Source: GWF2-38-10 sp964527595 (GTDB lineage Bacteria > Babelota > Babeliae > Babelales > RVW-14). Taken from it: 64,000 nucleotides of DNA. The notes under the pieces are model-generated. The model did no database searches, had not been told where the DNA came from, and saw only the letters and a program-made list of their open reading frames with translations. The position numbers and the translations under genes are program-made. Numbering within the stretch: the stretch's first letter is position 1; the number at the start of each line of letters is the position of its first letter. This document shows, in pieces, positions 26,429-35,012 of this stretch. Location of the stretch: positions 1 to 64,000 of the forward strand of contig CAZGPI010000001.1 of the NCBI GenBank assembly GCA_964527595.1, read 5' to 3'.

Positions 26429-27643
26429 TCACATCCCTGCCATATCACCCATACTCATGATAGGTAAGAATATCGCAGCAACAATAAATAACACAATAAC
26501 CCCCATAACCATAGTCATAATTGGGTTAATTTTAGACGTCAAATTTTCAGATAAATCGTTCAACTCATTTTCATAGTCCTCCCCAACCGTTAAAAGCATT
26601 TCAGCAAGCTTGCCCGATTGCTCACCGGTACTGATCATATAACTTGCAATATGGGGGAAGATTCCCGTTTCTTTAAGATATTTAGCGATTTTACCTTCTT
26701 TGATAATTTTATCACGAGCCTCGAGCAATTTCTTTGTTAAAACATTATTTTCAACAATATTGCACACAATATCCAGCGCCGCCGATAAGTTTACGCCGCT
26801 TTCCAAAAGCATGCCGAGTGTTTTGCTAAATTGAACCACCGCCTTCGTTCGCGAAAAATATGCGGTCAGCGGTAGCTTTAAAAAAAGCTCATCCATTTTA
26901 AGCTTGCCCGATGGCGTTGATTTCCAATACATAAAAAATAAAATTGAACCAACAAAAGATCCGCTTGCCAGCACAAAATGATTTACGACAAAATCTGACA
27001 TCGCAATTAATACCCTTGTTGCAATCGGCAGCTCGTGTCCCATTTTGCTAAAAACGCCTTTAATTTTAGGAACAAGACCAACCAATAACCCAACAACAAC
27101 TAAGCCAGAAAATGATAACGTCATTAGCGGAGCTGACATTGCCTTTTTGACGTTTTTTTTCGTTTTGGCAGACCGCTCAAGATATTCGGTTAAGCGCAAA
27201 AGGATGGTATCTAACTTACCACTAGCCTCACCCGCCCTAACCAATTGCACATAAACATTAGTAAAAATCTTTGGATATTTCCCCAACTCTTTTGCTAGCG
27301 ATTCACCCGATTTTACCCCGTCCTTGATGTCCACTAAAATGCGACGAAATGGATCATCAAATTGTTCAATCAATAACTCAAGTGCCTGCAAAAGCGGAAC
27401 CGACGATTTTAATAGAACCGAAAGTTGTTTCGTAAAAATAATAATCGTTTTAAAATCAACCTTTTTTTCGAACAATGACGACAAAAAGGACCGCGCTCCG
27501 ACCGTAGTGGCTTCAAAAATTTTTACCGGCATCAGTCCTTGCCCTTGAAGTATATCTTTGGCCGTCTGAGCTGAAGTTGCATCGAGCGTACCCATCACCT
27601 TGGCACCGCGCCGACTATATGATTCATAATGGAAAAGTGGCAT
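26429..27643 (-). CDS. gspF: Type II secretion inner-membrane protein GspF
   Basis: GspF is the polytopic platform of the pseudopilus. The start MPLFHYESYSRRG at 27643 follows GGGAGG; a TTG four codons upstream is rejected. Length is 404. Two T2SSF domains (about 65-185 and 265-390) hold the KQLSVLLKSSVPLLQALELL and FSKTLGMLLESGVNLSAAL motifs with three TM helices. It is the first gene of the run gspF-G-H-I-J-K-mlaD. No GspE ATPase or GspD secretin gene is in the window. Confidence 0.92.
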   Translation of the reverse strand: MPLFHYESYSRRGAKVMGTLDATSAQTAKDILQGQGLMPVKIFEATTVGARSFLSSLFEKKVDFKTIIIFTKQLSVLLKSSVPLLQALELLIEQFDDPFRRILVDIKDGVKSGESLAKELGKYPKIFTNVYVQLVRAGEASGKLDTILLRLTEYLERSAKTKKNVKKAMSAPLMTLSFSGLVVVGLLVGLVPKIKGVFSKMGHELPIATRVLIAMSDFVVNHFVLASGSFVGSILFFMYWKSTPSGKLKMDELFLKLPLTAYFSRTKAVVQFSKTLGMLLESGVNLSAALDIVCNIVENNVLTKKLLEARDKIIKEGKIAKYLKETGIFPHIASYMISTGEQSGKLAEMLLTVGEDYENELNDLSENLTSKINPIMTMVMGVIVLFIVAAIFLPIMSMGDMAGM

Positions 27644-27705
27644 ATGTCCTCCCAAAAATCGACGGTGCTCACGTTTTTCTTGCTAATTTTTTCAAAACCC
27701 TGTTA

Positions 27706-27734
27706 TTGTCATAGCGCATGTCAGTACATAGTAG
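27706..27734 (+). promoter_or_regulatory. Promoter candidate for the secreted protein gene
   Basis: TTGTCA (27706-27711), 17-nt spacer, TAGTAG (27729-27734). It lies in the divergent gap between gspF and the gene at 27778. Confidence 0.35.
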
Positions 27735-27777
27735 TAATATGATTATTACAAAATACTTTATCAGAAAGGATGATGTA

Positions 27778-28914
27778 ATGAAAACAAAAAAAATGTTTTC
27801 TCTGTTCTTATGGTTGTTCCTTGCATATGCCCACTTCTCACTCTCCAGCGTTTCAGCCGAAAACACAAATTTTCAAAACCAAGATGAGGCTCTTAGGGCA
27901 ATTGTTGAATTTGAAACAACGCTTGATAATTCAACCCCGATGCAATTAAATCTTCAAAGCTTTAAGTCCATGTTTACCGATAAAACGATCCCAACACTTG
28001 CCCTCCGCGGCCGACCAGAATTAGCTCAATCAAAAACATCCTCATTTAATAAGTCATTTGTTAAATACATTAAGGACATCTATAACGAACCAACATACGC
28101 AGAAATACTTTCTCAAAATGGAATTCACCTTATAGAGTTTTTAGAACTATCCAGTGAAATGGGCCTTAATAGCGAAACAACCTATGTTTGCTTCCGCCTG
28201 TTTTATAATAAAATAAAGGCGAGCGAACTGGTTGATGACACGATGCTCAACCAAATTCTTCCATGTTTTCCCAAACACCTTGACCGCCTTTTTTATTCAA
28301 AAGATAGGGACGCGAAAAAAATCAATCTTACTTTTATTAAGCAAAATCTTGAATCAACACTTCTAAAAAAAATCACCGAAGAACTTCCGGAATTCGAGTC
28401 AAAACCAGATGCTTTTACACAAGCTCTTGCCAATGAAATTATCACCTTCATCAAAAAAGAAACCGATCGAGCAGAAAAATCTTTAAGCAAATTTGAAAGC
28501 CGTGAACGTTTACGTCAAATGATTATTCGGTTCCTTGAGCTTTCGCTGAGCAAACTCATTTGGAATCCAAAAGCGCCTGAAAGTGTTTGGCAATCATTTC
28601 TTTTATTAGCTAACAATCTCCAACTACTTGGCGTTTATGATATCATTGAACAGATGGACGATATGGACGACCTTTTGTGGTCGCTCGTCCACCGTTTCTG
28701 CTATTTCCTTGATCTTACCGGTTCGATATTGCCGCTTGAGGTATATGAAGAAATTGAACATGACCTGCAAACCGGCACAGTCTCCTTCCTTGAATCACAA
28801 GAACAAGATTTTGGGATAAAAACGAAAAAAGAAATACTTGCCACCGCATTATTGAAGGCAAAAACAAAGGCTTATGCTTACCATAAAAAAGGGTTATTCA
28901 CCCAACCATTTTAA
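27778..28914 (+). CDS. Secreted helical protein of unknown family
   Basis: The start was set at 27778 (MKTKKMFSLFLWLFLAYAHF), where AGAAAGGA lies upstream; the frame runs back to 27718. The protein has 378 residues. A signal peptide is likely cut after SSVSA. The rest is rich in Leu, Glu, Lys and Phe and looks all-helical, with no repeats or known motif. It ends 35 nt before a GC-rich hairpin, so it is a one-gene unit. Function unknown. Confidence 0.65.
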   Translation: MKTKKMFSLFLWLFLAYAHFSLSSVSAENTNFQNQDEALRAIVEFETTLDNSTPMQLNLQSFKSMFTDKTIPTLALRGRPELAQSKTSSFNKSFVKYIKDIYNEPTYAEILSQNGIHLIEFLELSSEMGLNSETTYVCFRLFYNKIKASELVDDTMLNQILPCFPKHLDRLFYSKDRDAKKINLTFIKQNLESTLLKKITEELPEFESKPDAFTQALANEIITFIKKETDRAEKSLSKFESRERLRQMIIRFLELSLSKLIWNPKAPESVWQSFLLLANNLQLLGVYDIIEQMDDMDDLLWSLVHRFCYFLDLTGSILPLEVYEEIEHDLQTGTVSFLESQEQDFGIKTKKEILATALLKAKTKAYAYHKKGLFTQPF

Positions 28915-28949
28915 GCCAAACTTAAATAAGTAACTAAATAACTATGAGA

Positions 28950-28971
28950 AAGGCCCGCAATTGCGGGCCTT
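28950..28971. terminator. Perfect GC-rich palindrome after the secreted protein gene
   Basis: A 22-nt perfect palindrome, AAGGCCCGCAA/TTGCGGGCCTT. No long T run follows. Nearly the same palindrome occurs at 30244-30267, so the two bracket the ATPase gene. Confidence 0.6.
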
Positions 28972-28991
28972 ATGTCTATATTTCATGCACC

Positions 28992-29030
28992 ATTGGACAA
29001 ATTCGATATTGAATGTAGAATTTGTCCAAT
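28992..29030. promoter_or_regulatory. 13-nt inverted repeat in the ATPase leader
   Basis: ATTGGACAAATTC (28992-29004) and GAATTTGTCCAAT (29018-29030) are exact inverse repeats with a 13-nt spacer, 35 nt before the start codon. It may be a dimer-binding operator or an mRNA hairpin. Confidence 0.5.
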
Positions 29031-29064
29031 GCTACCCTTAAGCTTATCTAATAGGAGACTTTTT

Positions 29065-30240
29065 ATGATAAAACGTGAAATTACCACAGATATTTTAGAG
29101 GGGGCGCGTTATTTTCCGGTCGTTGGTATTTTGGGCCCACGGCAATCGGGTAAAACAACCCTAGCCAAAGATATATTCAAAAACCATATATACCTTTCTC
29201 TTGAAGATTTAGACTTACGAGCGATGGCAAAAACTGATCCACGAACTCTTCTACAGGCAAATCGCAACGATTACGGCATCATTATTGATGAATTTCAGTA
29301 TGTCCCTGAACTCTTATCATACATTCAAACTATCGTTGACCAAGACCAAAAGCCCGGATATTTCATTTTGACCGGTTCGCAAAACTTTTTGATGAATGAG
29401 GCGATCACTCAGTCTCTGGCCGGAAGAATTTCACTTCACACGCTTTTACCATTATCAATATTAGAACTCAAAGAAAGTAACAATCTGCCGCCAGAAATCG
29501 AACCAATGCTTTACAAGGGTTGTTATCCAGCTATTTATTCAAAGGATATCCCGCCAGAAAAACTCTATAAAAACTATCTGCAAACGTATATTGAACGAGA
29601 CGTTCGCCAACTCACTAATGTTGGCGATTTGGCAACATTTCAAACGTTTATCACCTTATGCGCGGCACGCGTTGGCCAACTGATTAATCTTACAGCACTC
29701 AGCAACGATGCCAACATAAGCGATGCAACGGTCAACCGCTGGCTTAGCATTTTAGAAACAAGTTACATTATTTTTCGCTTGCGTCCTTATCATGAAAATC
29801 TGGGAAAACGCGTAGTCAAAACAGCCAAACTTTATTTTTACGATCCCGGCCTTATCTGTGCGCTTCTTCAGATTAAACAAGAGGATTTGGCGAATCACCC
29901 AAACAAAGGTAATATTTTTGAGTCGTTTGTCATTGCTGATATTCTCAAACATTATCATAACCAAGGCACCGACCCACGAGTATATTTCTGGCGTGATAAA
30001 ACAGAACATGAAGTTGATTGCATTATCGAAGATAGGCAAAAACTTATACCTATTGAGATCAAATCGGGCAGAACGTTTAATGCACGATTTCTTGATGGCC
30101 TAAATTACTGGGAGGCCTTGGCGCACGAAAAAAGTACCCCAGGTTCTATTGTTTTTGCGGGCTCATCATCACAAACACGTGCCCACAAATCACTTGTCAG
30201 TTGGCAATCAATTGACGACGTTTTTACGAATGGATTATAA
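29065..30240 (+). CDS. AAA_14/DUF4143 family ATPase
   Basis: The start is at 29065 behind TAGGAG. The protein has 391 residues. The N-terminal ATPase domain has Walker A GPRQSGKTTLAKDIF, Walker B GIIIDEFQYVPELL and sensor FILTGSQNFLM. The C-terminal DUF4143 domain ends with a PD-(D/E)XK-like stretch (FWRDKTEHEVDCIIE ... PIEIKSG), which is a nuclease-like fold. These genes are common as single accessory genes in host-associated bacteria and their role is not settled. It lies alone between twin hairpins and may have been acquired or moved as a unit. Confidence 0.88.
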   Translation: MIKREITTDILEGARYFPVVGILGPRQSGKTTLAKDIFKNHIYLSLEDLDLRAMAKTDPRTLLQANRNDYGIIIDEFQYVPELLSYIQTIVDQDQKPGYFILTGSQNFLMNEAITQSLAGRISLHTLLPLSILELKESNNLPPEIEPMLYKGCYPAIYSKDIPPEKLYKNYLQTYIERDVRQLTNVGDLATFQTFITLCAARVGQLINLTALSNDANISDATVNRWLSILETSYIIFRLRPYHENLGKRVVKTAKLYFYDPGLICALLQIKQEDLANHPNKGNIFESFVIADILKHYHNQGTDPRVYFWRDKTEHEVDCIIEDRQKLIPIEIKSGRTFNARFLDGLNYWEALAHEKSTPGSIVFAGSSSQTRAHKSLVSWQSIDDVFTNGL

Positions 30241-30243
30241 GGA

Positions 30244-30267
30244 AAGGGCCCGCAATTGCGGGCCCTT
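30244..30267. terminator. GC-rich palindromic terminator between the ATPase gene and gatB
   Basis: AAGGGCCCGCAA pairs with TTGCGGGCCCTT. It is placed between convergent genes and is one base pair longer per arm than the copy at 28950. Confidence 0.7.
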
Positions 30268-30269
30268 AT

Positions 30270-31796
30270 TTACTTCAGCATCATTTGGATAAGTTCTTGT
30301 AAGACTTTTGGATTCGCTTTACCCTGCGTTTCCTTCATTGCCTGCCCAACAAAGAACATAAAGAATTTGGTATTACCAGCTTTGTATTTGGCAACCGATT
30401 CTTGGTTAGCAGCAAAAATGCGTTCAATAATCGGCGTTAATACCGCCGGATCTTCAACCTGCGTTAAGTTGCTTTCTTTAATAATCTGCGTTGGTGATTT
30501 GCCTGTTTGCATCAATTGGGTAAATACATCTTGGGCAACTTTGCTATTAATAGTTCCGGCGTCTAATGCAGCCACTAATTCGGCTAAATTTTGCGGAGTT
30601 AATTTGGTTTGCTCAAGTTCTTGTTTGTGTTCTTTAAGGTAACCCAGAACTTCGCGGAGGATTAAATTACAGGCGAGTTTAGGATTATTAATGCAGGCCC
30701 CCGGATCAAAGTCCGGGGCAGGCTCACCCTCCTGCACCTCCCTAGGAATAGTTGGAACATTTACTACAGCCTCAAAAAAGTTTGCCAATGTCTGACTCTC
30801 GGTCAAATTGTCAGCTTCATATGCTGAAAGGCCATATTGCGTTTGAAAGCGCTTGATTTTGGTATGGGGTAATTCTGGTAATGTTTTGGCGATACGTTCA
30901 ATCCACGCATCATTGATATCCAATGGTGGAAGGTCGGGCTCGGTAAAATAACGATAATCTTGTGCTTCTTCCTTAGAACGCATGCCAATCGTTTTTTGAT
31001 TTTTGCTATCCCATTGACGCGTTTCTTGGGCAATTCGTTGGCTGGTCATAAACATATCGTATTGACGGTCAAGTTCATACTCAATAGCCTGAGCAACAAA
31101 TTTGAATGAGTTTATGTTTTTTAGCTCAACCTTGGTGCCCAATTCTTTATCGACCTTTTTTTTGATTGAGATGTTGATATCGGCACGAAACGAGCCTTCT
31201 TCCATATTGGCATCACTAATGCCCAAATATTGGACCAAGGTGCGCAAACCCTTCAAATAATCGCGGGCTTCTTGCGCTGACGAAAGATCGGGATAACTTA
31301 CCATTTCAAGTAACGGGGTCCCCGCACGATTCAGGTCAACCAAGCTATATCCTAAACTTGTATGTGAATTTTTACCCGCATCTTCTTCCATATGTATGCG
31401 AACAAGCCGAATATGTTTTTCAGATCCATCGGCTCGGTCAATAGTGATATACCCTTCTTGGCAAATTGGATCTTTATCTTGAGTTATTTGATATTTTTTA
31501 GGCAAATCGGGGTACATATAATGCTTACGAGCAAATCCTGTTTTGCGCGTAATAACACAATTGGTCGCCAAACCTAACATAATGGCATAATCAACCACCT
31601 TGCCATTAAGCACCGGTAACGTGCCGGGATGACCAGCACAAATTGGACAAATATTGGTATTTGGCGTGCTGCCAAATTCATTTTTGCAACTACAAAAAAT
31701 CTTTGAATTTGTTTTGAGCTGAACATGAACTTCGATACCAATTGTTGCTTCATAATCGGGATGAAGCTCAAGAAAATCTTTTGTTTGCTCTGCCAT
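30270..31796 (-). CDS. gatB: Asp-tRNA(Asn)/Glu-tRNA(Gln) amidotransferase subunit B, with repeat-encoded insertion
   Basis: GatB, with GatA and GatC, converts Glu-tRNA(Gln) and/or Asp-tRNA(Asn). The 508-residue protein has the cradle domain (ATIGIEVHVQLKTNSKIFCS, then CPICAGHPGTLPVLN, with Cys pairs for Zn), EEGSFRADINIS and RYFTEPDLPPL. The C-terminal YqeY-like tail is present. Between FFEAVV (about 340) and KLACNLIL (373) there are about 21 residues that other GatB proteins lack. Residues 352-369 (REVQEGEPAPDFDPGACI) are encoded exactly by the 53-nt palindromic element. The ribosome site AAGGA precedes the ATG. gatA and gatC are not in the window. Confidence 0.96.
   Translation of the reverse strand: MAEQTKDFLELHPDYEATIGIEVHVQLKTNSKIFCSCKNEFGSTPNTNICPICAGHPGTLPVLNGKVVDYAIMLGLATNCVITRKTGFARKHYMYPDLPKKYQITQDKDPICQEGYITIDRADGSEKHIRLVRIHMEEDAGKNSHTSLGYSLVDLNRAGTPLLEMVSYPDLSSAQEARDYLKGLRTLVQYLGISDANMEEGSFRADINISIKKKVDKELGTKVELKNINSFKFVAQAIEYELDRQYDMFMTSQRIAQETRQWDSKNQKTIGMRSKEEAQDYRYFTEPDLPPLDINDAWIERIAKTLPELPHTKIKRFQTQYGLSAYEADNLTESQTLANFFEAVVNVPTIPREVQEGEPAPDFDPGACINNPKLACNLILREVLGYLKEHKQELEQTKLTPQNLAELVAALDAGTINSKVAQDVFTQLMQTGKSPTQIIKESNLTQVEDPAVLTPIIERIFAANQESVAKYKAGNTKFFMFFVGQAMKETQGKANPKVLQELIQMMLK
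30691..30743 (-). repeat. 53-nt palindromic element in frame inside gatB
   Basis: It is identical to 37875-37927 except at two positions (the 16th and 21st bases). A stem CCCCGGA/TCCGGGG with a 6-nt loop forms its centre, and GCAGG/CCTGC near the ends can also pair. Read on the minus strand it adds 17 full codons and part of another without breaking the gatB frame. Confidence 0.85.
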
Positions 31797-32157
31797 GGTA
31801 TGTCCTTAATACGTATTTTTTTAAATTTATATAACCATTTTCATATTTTGTCATGCTTGGGCTTGCCCCGAGCATCCATCCTTCGCCAAGGTTTTTGCTC
31901 GGCAGGCCATCATAAGATTAAAAAATATTAGGATGGATCCTCGGAGCAAGTCCGAGGATGACAGGCAAAAGAAATTGGTTATTTCAGCACTTCGGACAAC
32001 TGAAACGTGATTCAGGATCCATCCTGATAATAATTCTTTAAACCAATCTAGTCGACTAATTTCTTGAATAAAAGATGGACCCCGGGTCGAGCCCGGGGTG
32101 ACAAATTTTGATGTATTGGGTGACAAGACTGAAGATTTGGCAAGATAAAACAAGCCG
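31797..32157. repeat. Repeat-filled gap between RNase G/E gene and gatB
   Basis: No gene is seen. Four copies or parts of a short palindromic repeat family of about 31-34 nt lie here: 31850-31882 (inverted), 31930-31963, 32009-32030 (partial) and 32073-32103. The full form runs GATGGA(T/C)C, a C/G-rich hairpin, then GGATGACA or GGGTGACA. The first two face each other. The gatB ribosome site is at the left edge. Confidence 0.75.
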
Positions 32158-33684
32158 TTATTGTTCACGGGTAAGTTTGTGAACGGTGCACTGATTATCA
32201 TCATAATCTTCGCGGCTTTCAAGCGTTATTTTGCAGTTAAGCTGCTTTTCAAGCGCTAAAATCGATGTATATTCACTATGCAACAGGTAATCAAATATGC
32301 GATGCGAAACAGCAACCAAGAGATTGCCCGAGAGACCTTTTTTTGTCACTTCGTCACGCAATTTGTTGAACAAAGTAAAGCTAATTGCCCACGTTGACTT
32401 AACAAATCCATGGCCGCTACAAGTTGGACACGTATGAGTCAATTGCTGCAACAAATTTTTGCCTGAACGTTTACGCGTCATTTGAACAAGGTTAAATTCT
32501 GAAATCTTTAAGGTAACGGACTGAAATTTATCGCGCTCCTTAAGCGTTTTTTCTAAAAATCGTGATAATTTTTGTCGGCTGGATGACATCGCCATATCAA
32601 TAAAGTCTATAACGATCAACCCACCAATATTACGCAAACGTAATTGCGTAACAATTTCATCGGCCGCCTCGAGATTGGTCTTTAGAATGGTATCTTCCAT
32701 ACTGCCTGAACCGGTAAACTTGCCGGTATTAACGTCAATAACAGTCATCGCTTCGGTTGTTTCGATAATAACCGACCCGCCCGATTTGAGCGCAACCTTT
32801 TTTTCAAGGGCTTTTTCAATTTGCTTATCAATCTCATAACGATCAAAAAGCGTTGGAGGTCCCTGATAAAAACGAATCTTGCTTACATATTCAGGCGTAA
32901 ATGACTTAACAAACTTACAAAGTGCCGCTTGGTCTTCTTGATCATCGGTGATAACCATTTCGACATCTTCATCTAAATGCTCGCGAATGGTACGCAAAGA
33001 AAGCGTTATATCCTCGTGGACTCGTTCGCCGGCCTTAGCCTTTTCATACTTTTTCTGGATGGTTTCCCAGGAATCAATAAGGAACGCCAAATCTTTTTTG
33101 ATATCTTTATCAGGTCGCCCCTCGGCCGTTGTACGGACAATAACACCCATTCCTGTTGGCAAATTTTGTTGCATAAATTCTTTAAGGCGAGCTCGCTCGT
33201 CTTTATCTTCAATCTTTTTTGAGATCCCAACTTGAGGAATATTTGGCATAAGCACCAAAAATTTGCCCGGCAACGCAAAACACGTGGTAAGCTTTGCACC
33301 CTTTTCGTGAATAGGTTCTTTGATAACCTGGACCAAAATTTCCTCACCCTCGTGGAAAATCTTACCTACATCAAGCGAGCTTTTAATTTCACGCTCGGTT
33401 AATGGTTCATCAGAATCTTCGATTTGCAGATAATCGTTAATTTTTTCGGTCGCCATTGCGCGGTCGATTTCACTAATGTGCAAAAAACCGGCTTTGGGTT
33501 GTCCGATGTCGACAAAAGCCGTTTGAATCCCAGGCAATACCTTGGCAACCTTTCCCTTAAAGAATGATCGCTCAAGCTCAACCTTGCTTTTGCTATCAAA
33601 ATAAATGTCTTGAAGTTTGTCGTTATCGCCTAAAATGGCAACACGCGTTTGCCAAATTTCGTTGTTAATCAATATTTTTTTCAC
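32158..33684 (-). CDS. rng: Ribonuclease G/E family endoribonuclease
   Basis: RNase G/E cuts single-stranded AU-rich RNA in rRNA and mRNA processing. The 508-residue length matches RNase G rather than RNase E. It begins MKKILINNEIWQTRVAIL. An S1 domain follows (GKVAKVLPGIQTAFVDIG ... GFLHISEID). Catalytic acids are in VIDVNTGKFTG and GGLIVIDFIDM. The Zn-link is CPTCSGHG. The C-terminal small domain is present. The far C-terminal scaffold of RNase E is absent. Confidence 0.94.
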   Translation of the reverse strand: MKKILINNEIWQTRVAILGDNDKLQDIYFDSKSKVELERSFFKGKVAKVLPGIQTAFVDIGQPKAGFLHISEIDRAMATEKINDYLQIEDSDEPLTEREIKSSLDVGKIFHEGEEILVQVIKEPIHEKGAKLTTCFALPGKFLVLMPNIPQVGISKKIEDKDERARLKEFMQQNLPTGMGVIVRTTAEGRPDKDIKKDLAFLIDSWETIQKKYEKAKAGERVHEDITLSLRTIREHLDEDVEMVITDDQEDQAALCKFVKSFTPEYVSKIRFYQGPPTLFDRYEIDKQIEKALEKKVALKSGGSVIIETTEAMTVIDVNTGKFTGSGSMEDTILKTNLEAADEIVTQLRLRNIGGLIVIDFIDMAMSSSRQKLSRFLEKTLKERDKFQSVTLKISEFNLVQMTRKRSGKNLLQQLTHTCPTCSGHGFVKSTWAISFTLFNKLRDEVTKKGLSGNLLVAVSHRIFDYLLHSEYTSILALEKQLNCKITLESREDYDDNQCTVHKLTREQ

Positions 33685-33916
33685 GGTTAATGCCCCGCAT
33701 GGTTAGAAATATAAATATTCATTTTTCAGATGTGGATTTTTAATTTTTTTTCAGTATTATTTTATAGTATAAACAAACTGCGGAGGAATGAGTAGAAAAT
33801 TCACAGATTATATGCTAATGTATGGAGGAAAAAGGGAAAACCAGTATTTTAATACATCTAAAAATGAATACTTCCGTGAAACCTGTATAAGTCATCGATT
33901 TTTGAAGGAGATTCTC

Positions 33917-34570
33917 ATGAAAAAGCTAGCTTTACTATGTGTGTTACTTGCATTAGTTGCTTCCGGTTGTGGCAAAAAAAAGGCAACAGCCCCAAAAAGC
34001 AAAGATGTAACCAAATCACGTTCACTCAAAACCAAGAAGAACAAAAACCTAGCGCTTAACGATTCTGAATTTTTTGATAACGACGCCGTTTCAGATTTCG
34101 CCTTTGTTGATGACGAAGAAAAGAAAAACGCAAACAAAAACCTCGCCCTTGCTCAAAATGACAATAATGACAATTTAGGCAATGACGATTTATCGGGCGA
34201 CCAAGACGAATCAGGCGTTGCATTTAAAACCGTTCATTTTGACTTAAATCATAACAAGATCCGTTCTGATCAAAAAGAATTGGTTACCGAAGATTGCGGA
34301 CTTGCCAAAGAAATTACCGAAAAAGGCAAAAAGGTTGTTGTTCACGGACACTGCTGCCAATTAGGCTCACATAGCTATAACATGGCCCTTTCCCAACAAC
34401 GCGCCGAAGCCATTAAACAAGAAATGGTTAAGAATGGCATCGAAGAAGCTGATGTTAAAACAGTTGGCTATGGAAGCGAAATGCCACTTGTTTGGTCAGA
34501 AAAGAAAGACCGTGGAGCTTTGGTCCAAGAACTTGCAGCAAACCGACGTGCAGAAATAATGGTTAACTAA
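33917..34570 (+). CDS. pal: Peptidoglycan-associated lipoprotein (Pal/OmpA domain)
   Basis: The start is at 33917 (MKKLALLCVLLALVASGCGK), 7 nt after GAAGGAG; the longer frame from 33788 is not used. The lipobox LVASGC puts the lipid on Cys18. A Lys/Asn/Asp-rich linker follows to about 110. The OmpA-like domain (VHFDLNHNKIRSDQKELV ... VHGHCCQLGSHSYNMALSQQRAEAIKQEM ... NRRAEIMVN) binds diaminopimelate in peptidoglycan. It ties the outer membrane to the wall. No tol genes are nearby in the window. Confidence 0.92.
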   Translation: MKKLALLCVLLALVASGCGKKKATAPKSKDVTKSRSLKTKKNKNLALNDSEFFDNDAVSDFAFVDDEEKKNANKNLALAQNDNNDNLGNDDLSGDQDESGVAFKTVHFDLNHNKIRSDQKELVTEDCGLAKEITEKGKKVVVHGHCCQLGSHSYNMALSQQRAEAIKQEMVKNGIEEADVKTVGYGSEMPLVWSEKKDRGALVQELAANRRAEIMVN

Positions 34571-34593
34571 TTCAGGACAAATTGGTTAATCAT

Positions 34594-34830
34594 CTAGAAT
34601 TTAAAAGAGGCGCGATAATATCGCGCCTCTTTTTTTTCGACTTCGCTCCGAGCTCTACTTGTTTTTAAACGTTTCGACATCTCGGTTTGGTTCAATTTCT
34701 GCTGCACCATTGCTTTCTCTAATTGATAAGCAATAACACGCTTTATTGCCAGCGCCTCTGTTTCATCAAGAATATTCTCTTCCTTCAAAAAAATATCAAA
34801 ATCTGAACCTATGTATTTGTTTTTCTTCAT
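34594..34830 (-). pseudogene. Truncated XRE-type HTH (antitoxin-like) gene
   Basis: The 78-residue frame begins MKKNKYIGSDFDIFLKEENI, with AAGGGG at good spacing. Residues about 25-60 (LAIKRVIAYQLEKAMVQQKLNQTEMSKRLKTSR) match the first helices of HigA-like XRE regulators. In relatives the HTH goes on with a second helix pair and about 30 more residues. Here the frame passes into the pal terminator hairpin and ends with KKEARYYRASFKF. The recognition part is therefore missing. Probably a decayed antitoxin-type gene; no toxin gene is adjacent. Confidence 0.6.
34603..34637. terminator. Strong terminator after pal
   Basis: A 14-bp stem (AAAAGAGGCGCGAT pairing with its complement, 3-nt loop) is followed by a T run. 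The converging small HTH gene reads through this hairpin for its last codons. Confidence 0.9.
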
Positions 34831-34855
34831 AAATTAACCCCTTTTTTTAAGCAAA

Positions 34856-34985
34856 CGCCCAAAGCATCCGCATTGGGCTACCTCACGTTCGCTGGCAACG
34901 GCCAGCATCATGAGCATATAGTTTATGTCTTGGTGCTAGCCAAGGCTAGCGTTAGTATGGTAGCCCAATGCGGATGCTTTGGGCG
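34856..34985. repeat. Long complex palindrome, left flank of the Y1 transposase
   Basis: Perfect 27-nt arms (34856-34882 and 34959-34985) enclose two further hairpins: GCTGGC/GCCAGC (34891-34906) and GCTAGCC/GGCTAGC (34935-34950). The single strand could fold as a cruciform or cloverleaf-like form, as REP/BIME units do. A second copy is at 35548-35778. Confidence 0.9.
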
Positions 34986-35012
34986 ATGCCCTATCTACAA
35001 ATCATATCTTGA

